Of a stretch of 64,000 nucleotides of DNA, positions 26,445 through 34,283 are shown one piece after another (position 1 is the first letter of the stretch; every line of letters begins with the position of its first letter). The DNA is from UBA1306 sp964396415 (GTDB lineage Bacteria > Spirochaetota > Spirochaetia > Treponematales > Rectinemataceae): positions 1-64,000 of the forward strand of contig CAYNFM010000005.1 of NCBI GenBank assembly GCA_964396415.1, in the 5' to 3' direction. The notes beneath the pieces are model-generated. The model had not been told where the DNA came from and searched no databases. It worked only from the letters and a program-made list of their open reading frames with translations. Made by a program: the position numbers and the translations under genes.

Positions 26445-27610
26445 CCGACGGCATCTTTGAGAGCCTCCGCCCTATCCGTTTTTTCCCAGGAAAAGCCGTC
26501 CCGGCCGAAGTGTCCATAAGAAGCGGTTTTTCTATAAATGGGCTTTTTTAAGTCCAGGGAATCGATGATCCCTGCAGGATCCAGAGCGAAAACGCGGCGA
26601 ACTGCCATGGCGATGCGGGTATCGGGTGCCTTCCCCGTACCGAATGTATCGACCATGACAGAGACTGGATCGGGAACGCCTATTGCATAGGCAAGCTGAA
26701 GCTCGCAGCGCTCGGCGAGACCAGCCGCGACTATATTCTTCGCTACGTAGCGGGCGACATAGGCCGCCGAACGATCCACTTTAGAGGGGTCTTTCCCTGA
26801 GAAGGCGCCTCCGCCGTGCCTTCCCATTCCCCCATAGCTGTCTACGATGATCTTGCGACCGGTTAAGCCGGTATCGCCAGCCGGGCCGCCTATGACGAAA
26901 CGGCCGGTGGGGTTGACGAAAATCTTTACGTCTCGGCCCAAGAGTCCAGTTGGTTCCAAAACGGGACGAACGATTCTTTCGATAATCTCTTCCCGGATTC
27001 TTGAATGGGAAATATCCGGATCATGCTGATGGGATACGACGACGGTATCTATACGGACGGGCCTGTGTGCTTCGTATTCCAAGGTTACCTGACTTTTCGC
27101 GTCAGGGCGTAACCATGCAAGCTCCTTAGTCTTTCTCAGTCGAGCCGCATGAATGAGAAGCTTATGGGCGAACATAAGGGGAGCAGGCATCAGTTCGGGT
27201 GTTTCGGTGCAGGCGAAGCCGAACATCAGACCCTGGTCTCCTGCGCCCTGTCGACCTTCAAATTCCTTAAGTCCTTTTCCTACAACACCTTGATTAATAT
27301 CTGGCGATTGCGAATGTATGGTATTCAATACAGCCATCGACTCGTAATCGATACCATAATCTGGATTCGTATAACCGATATCGTAGACGACGTCTCGAGC
27401 GAGCTGCTGGATATCCACATAGGTGTTCGTCGTGATCTCGCCGCCTATCAGGATCATTCCGGTCGTCGCGTAACACTCGCAGGCGACATGACTTTCGGGA
27501 TCTTCTTTAATGCATGCGTCCAGGACGGAGTCGGAGACTTGGTCGCAAAGCTTGTCGGGGTGGCCTTCTCCCACCGACTCGGAAGTAAAGAGATATCTGG
27601 TATTCTGCAT
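26441..27610 (-). CDS. metK: S-adenosylmethionine synthetase
   Basis: Makes SAM from methionine and ATP. The 389-residue protein has the N-terminal TSESVGEGHPDKLCDQVSD, the central GAGDQGLMFG and the phosphate loop GGGAFSGKDPSKVDRSAAY. It lies 12 bases after ahcY and overlaps the radical SAM gene, linking SAM synthesis with removal of its by-product SAH. Confidence 0.97.
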   Translation of the reverse strand: MQNTRYLFTSESVGEGHPDKLCDQVSDSVLDACIKEDPESHVACECYATTGMILIGGEITTNTYVDIQQLARDVVYDIGYTNPDYGIDYESMAVLNTIHSQSPDINQGVVGKGLKEFEGRQGAGDQGLMFGFACTETPELMPAPLMFAHKLLIHAARLRKTKELAWLRPDAKSQVTLEYEAHRPVRIDTVVVSHQHDPDISHSRIREEIIERIVRPVLEPTGLLGRDVKIFVNPTGRFVIGGPAGDTGLTGRKIIVDSYGGMGRHGGGAFSGKDPSKVDRSAAYVARYVAKNIVAAGLAERCELQLAYAIGVPDPVSVMVDTFGTGKAPDTRIAMAVRRVFALDPAGIIDSLDLKKPIYRKTASYGHFGRDGFSWEKTDRAEALKDAVG

Positions 27611-27622
27611 TCGATCATCCTT

Positions 27623-29092
27623 TCAGTATCTGTAACTGTCGCTCTTGAACGGGCCCGCGACTTCGAGGCCGAGATAATCGGCCTGTGCCTGGCTGAGCTT
27701 GCCCAGCCTCGCGCCTAGCTTTTCAAGGTGAAGCTGCGCGACTTCTTCGTCGAGTTTACGCGGGAGAACGCGTACGCCGGGCTTGGCGGTAGCGCGATTT
27801 TTCCACAATTCGATCTGGGCGAGGACTTGGTTCGTAAAGCTCGCCGACATGACGAAAGATGGGTGGCCTTGAGCGCAACCTAAATTGACGAGCCTCCCCT
27901 CTGCCAGAAGTATGATTTCATGTCCATCCGGGAAGAGCCAACGGTCCACTTGAGGCTTGACGCTCAGTTTCTTAACCCCGGGAACCCTCTTTAGTCCCGC
28001 GACGTCGATCTCGTGGTCGAAATGGCCGATATTGCAGACTATGGCGCCGTCCTTCATCCGGGACAGGTGTTCCGCGGTGATGACGTCGACGCAACCGGTA
28101 GCAGTCACGTAGATATCCGTCTCGGGGAAATGCTCCTCGAGACGGTCGACGACATAACCTTCCATCGCCGCCTGGAGGGCGCAAATGGGATCGATCTCGG
28201 AGACTATGACGCGCGCGCCCATGCCGCGGAGGCTCTGGGCGCAACCTTTTCCGACATCCCCGAAGCCGCAGACCACCGCCACCTTGCCGGCGATCATGAC
28301 GCCCGTCGCTCGCTTGATCCCATCCAGCAGGGATTCTCGGCAACCGTAGAGATTGTCGAACTTGCTCTTCGTTACGGAGTCGTTGACGTTGATCGCCGGG
28401 ATAAGAAGGCTTCCTTCCTTTTCCATGCGATAGAGACGGCGCACTCCTGTCGTCGTCTCCTCCGAGACCCCGATGAGATCCTTCGCGGCCCTCGTCCATC
28501 TGGTCGGATCTGCGGCGCGGATCGCCTTTAGGCGCCTGAATAGGGCAGCCTCGTCATCGCTCCCCGCTTCGCGATCGAGGAGGGCAGGGTTCTTCTCGGT
28601 CTGCATGCCGAGGTGAAAAAGGAGCGTAGCATCGCCGCCGTCGTCGACGATAAGGTTGGGTCCCAGAACCTGCCCAGTCGACGATGAATCGCCCGCCTTG
28701 GCGGGGAAGGACAAGGCGAATTCGAGCAGCTCCCAATACTCGTCGAGCGTTTCTTCCTTCCACGCGAATACGGGGACGCCGTGCGGCGCCGCATAGCTGC
28801 CTCCTCGACCGACGGCGACGGCCGCCGCGGCATGATCTTGCGTGGAGAAAATGTTGCAGCTAGACCAGCGGACGTCGGCGCCGAGGTCGACGAGGGTCTC
28901 GATGAGAACCGCGGTCTGGAGAGTCATGTGCAGGCTGCCGGAGACGCGAGCCCCCGCTAGAGGCTTGGAGGGCCCGTATTTTGCTCGAAGCGACATTAGG
29001 CCGGGCATTTCGCGCTCGGCCAGTTCGATCTCGCTCCTGCCCCATTGGGCGAGAGAGAGATCTTTGAGTCGATGTTGGGGAAGGGAAGGCAT
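27623..29092 (-). CDS. ahcY: Adenosylhomocysteinase
   Basis: NAD-dependent hydrolase splitting S-adenosylhomocysteine into adenosine and homocysteine. The 489-residue protein has ARVSGSLHMTLQTAVLIETL, VCGFGDVGKGCAQSLRGMGARVIVSEIDP for NAD binding, GHFDHEID, and the C-terminal KSDSYRY, the tail that closes over the cofactor. It is first in the ahcY-metK-radical SAM operon. The AAGGAGG ribosome site lies at the 3' edge of a SAM-II-type riboswitch, so translation should be controlled by SAM. Confidence 0.97.
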   Translation of the reverse strand: MPSLPQHRLKDLSLAQWGRSEIELAEREMPGLMSLRAKYGPSKPLAGARVSGSLHMTLQTAVLIETLVDLGADVRWSSCNIFSTQDHAAAAVAVGRGGSYAAPHGVPVFAWKEETLDEYWELLEFALSFPAKAGDSSSTGQVLGPNLIVDDGGDATLLFHLGMQTEKNPALLDREAGSDDEAALFRRLKAIRAADPTRWTRAAKDLIGVSEETTTGVRRLYRMEKEGSLLIPAINVNDSVTKSKFDNLYGCRESLLDGIKRATGVMIAGKVAVVCGFGDVGKGCAQSLRGMGARVIVSEIDPICALQAAMEGYVVDRLEEHFPETDIYVTATGCVDVITAEHLSRMKDGAIVCNIGHFDHEIDVAGLKRVPGVKKLSVKPQVDRWLFPDGHEIILLAEGRLVNLGCAQGHPSFVMSASFTNQVLAQIELWKNRATAKPGVRVLPRKLDEEVAQLHLEKLGARLGKLSQAQADYLGLEVAGPFKSDSYRY

Positions 29093-29098
29093 CGTAAG

Positions 29099-29154
29099 CC
29101 TCCTTTTTAGCGTGGATTTTTAAACCGCCCGCAAGTGGGATTAAATCGGCGGTG
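29099..29154 (-). promoter_or_regulatory. SAM-II riboswitch
   Basis: The minus-strand leader of ahcY matches the SAM-II core element by element. Helix P1 is ACCGCC (29153-29148) with GGCGGT (29129-29124). The loop carries GATTTAA followed by pyrimidines and CTTGC, the L3 stretch is TTTAAAAAT, and the 3' end is GCTAAAAAGG. The pseudoknot would pair loop CC and GC with this 3' end, and AAGGAGG here is also the ahcY Shine-Dalgarno, so SAM binding should block initiation. Confidence 0.88.
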
Positions 29155-29190
29155 CCGCAGGCGCGCGACGCGCGCATCTACGAGGTGCTA

Positions 29191-29219
29191 AATATCGGTA
29201 ATCGAGCTGATTTGTTCAA
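29191..29219 (-). promoter_or_regulatory. Promoter of ahcY-metK operon
   Basis: TTGAAC (29219-29214), a 17-base spacer and GATATT (29196-29191) on the minus strand. Transcription would start about 35 bases before the riboswitch; the leader between contains a GC-only hairpin (GCGCGC, loop, GCGCGC at 29161-29175). Confidence 0.55.
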
Positions 29220-29245
29220 GAGCTGCGCAAGCTTTTTTTTCAAGG

Positions 29246-29251
29246 TATAAT
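29246..29251 (+). promoter_or_regulatory. -10 box of the NlpC/P60 gene
   Basis: A perfect TATAAT ends eight bases before the ATG, so a transcript would begin at or within two bases of the start codon. No convincing -35 is visible upstream. Confidence 0.4.
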
Positions 29252-29259
29252 TCTACCGA

Positions 29260-30207
29260 ATGAAGCCAAAGCGCGCGGCCCTATCGATGATCGCATTCGC
29301 GGCGCTAGCGGATCTTTCCTTTGCGGAAGCGCCGGTCTTCGTCGCCGTACCCAAGGAGGCGAGAAGCAGGATCGTGGATGCCGCGCTGTCTTACGAAGGC
29401 AGTCCCTACCTACTCGGCGGGACCGATGCGAGCGGCTTCGATTGCTCGGGCCTCGTCTACTGCGTTTTCCTTCAGGCTATCGGAGCGCGGCTGCCGAGGA
29501 CGGCGCGCGAGCAATTCGACTTCGGCGAGCCGATCGCCATGTCGAAGCTGCAACCTGGCGACCTTTTATTTTTCAATACTACCTCGCCGATAGCCCATGT
29601 AGGCATATACGAAGGCGACGGACGCTTCGTTCATGCCGCATCCGATGGTCCCGATCTCGGGGTAATCGAGTCCTCGCTCTCCGAGAGCTATTGGGCAAAG
29701 GCATTCGCCGGGGCCGGGCGGATCATCCCGCCGGCCGAATATCTAGGGCTTATCCTTTCGGCCTCCCTCGGACCCGGCTTCGGCGCCGAGGAAGCGTTCC
29801 GGGGCATTCGCGGCTCTTTCGGAGTCGCCTATCGACTCCTGGGAATAGAGGCAGGCATAGAACTCAGACCCGAGTACGATAGGGCTCTCGGCGATTTCCG
29901 TCTTCCGGCCGTACTCGCTATAGGAATTGATAGGCGCCTGGAAATTTATGCGGGGCCGGCCCTTACCATCGGCTCGCCGAATCTCGAGGGAACGAGGGCC
30001 TACGAGGCCTCGGGCGGTCTCATCGCGACGGTGGGCATAGACTATACGCTTTTCCTTTTCCGCCTCTCAGCCTTTGATTTCGGGCTCAGAGGCGGAGTTG
30101 CCTATGATAGCTATGTCCCCGCCCAAGGGCTGGCCGCGGATTCAGGAAAGGATTTCGCGGCGGCCTTCAGCGCCGACCTGGGCCTGAGCGTAGGCTACGG
30201 CTTGTAA
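29260..30207 (+). CDS. Secreted NlpC/P60 cell-wall hydrolase with barrel-like C-terminal domain
   Basis: A 315-residue exported protein with a signal peptide (about 1-22, ending SFAEA). The NlpC/P60 domain (about 35-150) has the catalytic Cys in GFDCSGLVYCVF and the His in PIAHVGIYEGDG, as expected for a peptidase cutting D-Glu-diaminopimelate bonds. Residues 160-315 show alternating hydrophobic and polar strands with many Gly and Tyr, ending SADLGLSVGYGL; this looks like a small outer-membrane beta-barrel rather than an SH3 or LysM module. No Shine-Dalgarno precedes the ATG. Confidence 0.8.
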   Translation: MKPKRAALSMIAFAALADLSFAEAPVFVAVPKEARSRIVDAALSYEGSPYLLGGTDASGFDCSGLVYCVFLQAIGARLPRTAREQFDFGEPIAMSKLQPGDLLFFNTTSPIAHVGIYEGDGRFVHAASDGPDLGVIESSLSESYWAKAFAGAGRIIPPAEYLGLILSASLGPGFGAEEAFRGIRGSFGVAYRLLGIEAGIELRPEYDRALGDFRLPAVLAIGIDRRLEIYAGPALTIGSPNLEGTRAYEASGGLIATVGIDYTLFLFRLSAFDFGLRGGVAYDSYVPAQGLAADSGKDFAAAFSADLGLSVGYGL

Positions 30208-30214
30208 GCCGCAT

Positions 30215-30243
30215 TTTACTAATGCGGAAAAGGAACCTATAAT
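30215..30243 (+). promoter_or_regulatory. glpK promoter giving a leaderless mRNA
   Basis: TTTACT (30215-30220), a 17-base spacer and a perfect TATAAT (30238-30243), only seven bases before the glpK ATG. The -35 sits in a small hairpin (CCGCATT/AATGCGG, 30210-30228) that could be a regulatory dyad. Confidence 0.6.
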
Positions 30244-30250
30244 CTTCCAC

Positions 30251-31735
30251 ATGAAAGAGCGGTACATCCTCTCGCTGGATCAGGGGACGACCTCTTCGAG
30301 GGCGATTCTCTTCAATAAGTCGGGCTTCGCGATCGGGCAAAGGCAGATTCCCTTTAAGCAGATCTTTCCCAGGCCGGGCTGGGTCGAGCACGATCCCGAG
30401 GAGATATGGGATAGCCAACTGGCAGCCGCCAGGGGCGCCATCGAGGCGGCGCAGATAGAAAGCGATCAGGTTTCGGCGATGGGGATCGCGAACCAACGCG
30501 AAACGACGGTCGTTTGGGAGAAGGCGACGGGCAAGCCGGTATATAACGCCATCGTATGGCAGTGTCGGCGTTCGTCGGGCATTTGCGACGAGCTGCGCGC
30601 CCTCGGCCTTTCCGACCTGATCCGCGACAGGACCGGGCTCGTCATCGATCCCTATTTTTCCGGAACGAAGCTCATGTGGCTGTTCGACCGGCTCCCCGGA
30701 TTACGGGGCCGCGCGGAAAAGGGGGAGCTCCTTTTCGGTACGATCGATACCTGGCTTATCTACAAGCTTACCGGGGCCCACCTGACCGATCCGACGAACG
30801 CGAGCAGGACCATGCTGTTCAATATCAAGACGGGAGTCTGGGATGAGGAAATCCTCAAGGTATTGAAGATCCCCCAGGCCATCCTTCCGCGGGTCCTGCC
30901 CAGCTCCGGCGTCTTCGGCCTCGCGAGTAAGGAATTCCTGGGGGCCGAAATACCGGTCGCCGGTTGCGCGGGCGACCAGCAGGCGGCCCTTTTCGGCCAC
31001 GCCTGCTTCGAGCCCGGCGAGGTGAAGAACACCTATGGCACCGGCTGCTTTACGCTGATGAATACCGGAATTACGCCCGTCACCTCGAGGCACGGCCTCC
31101 TCACGACGGTGGCATGGGACCTCGGCAAGGGCTTTACATACGCCCTCGAGGGGTCGGTCTTTATAGCCGGGGCCGTCATCCAATGGTTGCGCGACCAGAT
31201 GGGCCTTCTCGCGGATTCGGCCGAGAGCGAGGCTCTGGCGCGGTCGGTTGAGGACTCGGGAGAAGTGTTCTTCGTGCCTGCCTTCGTGGGGATGGGTGCC
31301 CCTTATTGGGACGCCGACGCGCGCGGAACCGTCGTAGGGATCACACGGGGCACGACAAGGGCGCATTTCGTCCGAGCCGCCCTGGAGTCCATCGCCTACC
31401 AATCCAAAGACCTCCTCGACGCGATGGAGAAGGACGCAGGCAGCGGGATTCCTCGCATCAAGGCCGATGGAGGCGCTTCTGCCAACAGTTTCCTGATGCA
31501 ATTCCAGGCCGACATATCGAATCGGCGTGTCGTCCTTCCAGAAGTCGGCGAGACGACCGCCTTGGGCGCGGCATACCTGGCCGGTCTGGCGACGGGTTAT
31601 TGGGATTCGTTGGCCGAGGTAGAGGGAAACTGGCGCAAGAAGCGCGAGTTCGCGCCTAGCCTGTCCGGGGGAAAGCGCACGCATCTGCTCGAGTCTTGGG
31701 GCAAGGCCGTGAGCGCGGCGCGAGGCTATAAATAG
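30251..31735 (+). CDS. glpK: Glycerol kinase
   Basis: FGGY kinase phosphorylating glycerol to sn-glycerol 3-phosphate. The 494-residue protein begins ILSLDQGTTSSRAILF, contains the substrate segment NQRETTVVWEKATG and YNAIVWQCRR, FSGTKLMWLFD, DPTNASRTMLFN and the ATP-site GCAGDQQAALFG, all typical of GlpK. No glpF, glpD or glpO is adjacent. There is no ribosome site; the promoter predicts a leaderless message. Confidence 0.96.
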   Translation: MKERYILSLDQGTTSSRAILFNKSGFAIGQRQIPFKQIFPRPGWVEHDPEEIWDSQLAAARGAIEAAQIESDQVSAMGIANQRETTVVWEKATGKPVYNAIVWQCRRSSGICDELRALGLSDLIRDRTGLVIDPYFSGTKLMWLFDRLPGLRGRAEKGELLFGTIDTWLIYKLTGAHLTDPTNASRTMLFNIKTGVWDEEILKVLKIPQAILPRVLPSSGVFGLASKEFLGAEIPVAGCAGDQQAALFGHACFEPGEVKNTYGTGCFTLMNTGITPVTSRHGLLTTVAWDLGKGFTYALEGSVFIAGAVIQWLRDQMGLLADSAESEALARSVEDSGEVFFVPAFVGMGAPYWDADARGTVVGITRGTTRAHFVRAALESIAYQSKDLLDAMEKDAGSGIPRIKADGGASANSFLMQFQADISNRRVVLPEVGETTALGAAYLAGLATGYWDSLAEVEGNWRKKREFAPSLSGGKRTHLLESWGKAVSAARGYK

Positions 31736-31842
31736 CGATTCCGGTTTTCAAGGATGTTTTTTAGCCCTACCTTAGCGTTCGATGTCGATTTGTGTTACTA
31801 TCGTGCTAAGACGTGCCCGATTCGGCGTCCCGAGGAGAAAAA

Positions 31843-32034
31843 ATGAGGCCGAACCAATACAGCAGCGAGAAGCGCCGCAAGGAATTAGAGAAAAAGAAGA
31901 AAAAAGAAGAAAAGAAACTACGACATGCCGAACTCAAAACCCATCCCGAGGGCGCCGAAGGACAGGAAGGCCAAAATCCCGAGTCCGAGTCCGAAGCCGG
32001 TCGGGAAGATCCAAGCGAGAAAACCCCGGAGTAA
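31843..32034 (+). CDS. Small highly charged protein, spirochaete type
   Basis: A 63-residue gene starting MRPNQYSSEKRRKELEKKKKKEEKK and ending in an acidic segment (EGQNPESESEAGREDPSEKTPE). The basic first half should be a single helix; the tail is disordered. GAGGAG lies upstream of the ATG. I recall proteins with this same opening in other spirochaetes, but no function. It could bind RNA or ribosomes; that is speculation. It ends 19 bases before the sensor kinase. Confidence 0.65.
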   Translation: MRPNQYSSEKRRKELEKKKKKEEKKLRHAELKTHPEGAEGQEGQNPESESEAGREDPSEKTPE

Positions 32035-32053
32035 GCCGCCGCTCCGGCCTGAG

Positions 32054-32914
32054 ATGCGTGAGGTGAAACGGCGTTCGATATTCATTTCGGCCATTCGCAT
32101 AGTCTTGCCCTATCTCGCCTTGGGAGCGGCCTGGATATTGTTCTCGGATCGACTCCTTCTGGGACTGATAGATAAGCCCAAAGAGCTCCTCGCCCTTTCG
32201 GTCGCCAAAGGCTGGCTCTATGTCCTGATCACAGGTATGCTTCTTTTTGCTTTGGTATACGGCGAATTGCGCCAGCGGGCGATCCTGGAAGCCAGTCTGC
32301 GAGATGGCCTCGGCGAAAAGGGCGCTCTTCTTGCCGAGCTCAATCATCGCGTCAAGAACAATCTGCAAGTCATCGCGAGCATCCTCAATCTGGAGTCCGA
32401 AAGCCTCGTCGGGGAAGAGGCCCGCGACCTGAACGACCGAACGAGGGCGAGGATCAAGGCCATGCATATGGCCCATGAGCGTCTTTTCGAGAGCGCCAAG
32501 ATAGCCCGCATCGAGCTGGGCGCCTATCTGCGCGCCCTATGGGACAGTTTGATCGACATTTACCAGGCTAAGAGCGTCCTGGCGACCTTCGAGCTCGAGG
32601 ATGGTTTCGCGGGCGCGGAAGAGGCCGTACCCTTCGGATTGTTCGCGACGGAAGCCATGACCAATGCCATTCTCCACGGCGTCGGTCCCGGAGGGGCGAG
32701 AGAAGTGGCGATCGTCTTGCGCTCCTCGAACCGAGGCGAGATCGAGCTTACCATTCGGGACAAGGGGCCGGGCATGCCCGCGGGATCCGATGGCCTCGGA
32801 TCGAGGATGATGGATGCGCTCGGTGCCCAGCTGAAGGGAAAGGTCGATCGCGGCAACGATGAAGGGGCGATCGTACGACTCCGCTTTCCCGTTTTGGAGC
32901 CTGGAATTGCCTAG
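32054..32914 (+). CDS. Membrane sensor kinase (HisKA_2/HWE-like)
   Basis: About 286 residues from the ATG at 32054. Two transmembrane helices (around SAIRIVLPYLALGAAWILFSD and WLYVLITGMLLFALVYG) frame a very short periplasmic loop. The dimerisation box AELNHRVKNNLQVIASIL carries the predicted phospho-His, and the ATPase has EAMTNAILHG and IRDKGPGMP. There is no sensor domain and no receiver nearby, so the partner is unknown. An alternative ATG at 31925 would overlap the small charged gene by 110 bases. No good ribosome site helps choose. Confidence 0.8.
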   Translation: MREVKRRSIFISAIRIVLPYLALGAAWILFSDRLLLGLIDKPKELLALSVAKGWLYVLITGMLLFALVYGELRQRAILEASLRDGLGEKGALLAELNHRVKNNLQVIASILNLESESLVGEEARDLNDRTRARIKAMHMAHERLFESAKIARIELGAYLRALWDSLIDIYQAKSVLATFELEDGFAGAEEAVPFGLFATEAMTNAILHGVGPGGAREVAIVLRSSNRGEIELTIRDKGPGMPAGSDGLGSRMMDALGAQLKGKVDRGNDEGAIVRLRFPVLEPGIA

Positions 32915-33800
32915 CCTCGAGCTGACCCCGCTCTCGGGGTCGACCTTCGTCATCCGCGGCCCGACCAACGTCGGGGTCTTCGCGCCGGGGGACGGCAGTG
33001 CCGTACTCATCGACTCGGGCAACGACGACGACGCGGGAAGGAAGATCCTTCGAGCCTGCCAAGCGGCGGGATTGGGCGTATCGTACATCGCCAACACGCA
33101 TTCGAATGCCGACCATTGCGGCGGCAATGCCTTCATCCAGGCGAGGACGAACTGCAGGATAGGCGCCTCGAGGCCGGAAGCCGCCTTTATCGAGAATCCC
33201 GCCCTCGAGCCGAGTTTCCTCTGGGGAGGGTTTCCCCTGCCTCCTCTTCGTAATAAATTCCTCATGGCTAAAGCCTCGCGGGTGACCGATCTCATCGCCG
33301 CGCCCTGCTCCGTTCCGGGCGCCGGCGTTGATGCCCTTCCTCTCCCGGGACATTATATGGGCATGGTCGGCTTCATCACGCCCGACAGAGTGTTCTTCGC
33401 GGCCGACGCGCTCGCCAGCGCCGAGATACTCGAGAAGTATAGCTATTATTTCCTATACGATGTCGCCGCCCATCTGTCGACGCTCGACGGGCTCCTGGAA
33501 GTCGACGCCGACTGGATCGTCCCGAGCCACGCCGAGCCCGCCCGCGAGGCGGGTCCCCTCATCGCGGCCAATAAGGCCAAGACGCTCGAGGTCGGCGATC
33601 GAATACTCGATCTTTGCTCGGGAGCCTCCACGCCCGAGGATCTCGCCGCGCGTTTGGCGGGATCCTACGGCCTCGAGCTCAACCATACCCAATACGCCCT
33701 GCTCGGCTCGACCTTACGCTCTTATCTCTCCTGGCTGGCGGACCGGGGCTTGGTCGCCTCCCGCCTCGAAGCCAACAAGCTTCTCGTCGAGAGGAAATAG
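32907..33800 (+). CDS. MBL-fold metallo-hydrolase with HxNxDH motif
   Basis: A 297-residue metallo-beta-lactamase-fold protein. From the TTG at 32907 (GGAG seven bases upstream) the metal motif reads H65-S-N67-A-D69-H70, so the second histidine of HxHxDH is replaced by Asn. PLPGHYMGMVGF, FFAADAL and VPSHAEP supply the later ligands. An in-frame ATG at 32859 would lie wholly inside the kinase gene. It overlaps the kinase by eight bases and is followed two bases later by an acetyltransferase, suggesting one operon. Substrate unknown. Confidence 0.82.
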   Translation: MPSLELTPLSGSTFVIRGPTNVGVFAPGDGSAVLIDSGNDDDAGRKILRACQAAGLGVSYIANTHSNADHCGGNAFIQARTNCRIGASRPEAAFIENPALEPSFLWGGFPLPPLRNKFLMAKASRVTDLIAAPCSVPGAGVDALPLPGHYMGMVGFITPDRVFFAADALASAEILEKYSYYFLYDVAAHLSTLDGLLEVDADWIVPSHAEPAREAGPLIAANKAKTLEVGDRILDLCSGASTPEDLAARLAGSYGLELNHTQYALLGSTLRSYLSWLADRGLVASRLEANKLLVERK

Positions 33801-33802
33801 GA

Positions 33803-34249
33803 ATGACCTCGGGGAGAATCGACGGGATCGAGCCGCGCGTCTTCGTCGCGGCCGATTACGAGGCGGCCCTGGCCCTTTGGAAGCGCTGTCCCGGTGTCGG
33901 CCTATCCTCGGCGGACGAGAGGGAGCCTATCCTGGCTTTCCTTGAGAGGAACGCCGGACTTTCCTTTACGGCCTGGGCGGGCGACGGCTTGGTCGGTACC
34001 TCGCTCTGCGGAAGCGACGGGAGGAGGGGCTACCTCTACCATGTGGCCGTCGACCCCGAATTCAGAAGGAAGGGAATCGGCATCTCCCTCTCGAGCGCCA
34101 GTCTCGAGGCCCTTGCCGCGACGGGCATCCGCAAGTGCCACCTCTTCGTCATCGCCGACAACGAGAATGGCGCCGCCTTCTGGCGCGCCTCCGGTTGGAA
34201 ACCTCGCGGGGATATCGCGGTCTTCTCGAAGGAATTGGGCCTGGAGTAA
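33803..34249 (+). CDS. GNAT-family acetyltransferase
   Basis: A 148-residue N-acetyltransferase. The central strand YLYHVAVDPEFRRKGIGISLSSASLEAL is the acetyl-CoA pyrophosphate-binding motif (RRKGIG), followed by HLFVIADNENGAAFWRASGWK, a typical motif B. AGGAAATAGGA precedes the ATG. It is the last gene of the kinase-hydrolase-acetyltransferase string. The acceptor is unknown. Confidence 0.85.
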   Translation: MTSGRIDGIEPRVFVAADYEAALALWKRCPGVGLSSADEREPILAFLERNAGLSFTAWAGDGLVGTSLCGSDGRRGYLYHVAVDPEFRRKGIGISLSSASLEALAATGIRKCHLFVIADNENGAAFWRASGWKPRGDIAVFSKELGLE

Positions 34250-34283
34250 GGATTCATTATTCCCGCAAATCGGAGGCTTCGCC

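Noticed and set aside
29161..29175. GCGCGCGACGCGCGC as a terminator in the ahcY leader
   Set aside because: No T tract follows on either strand; it is more likely a leader hairpin.
30210..30228. Hairpin CCGCATT/AATGCGG as a terminator of the NlpC gene
   Set aside because: It is followed by AAAAGG rather than T residues and overlaps the glpK -35, so a regulatory role is more likely.
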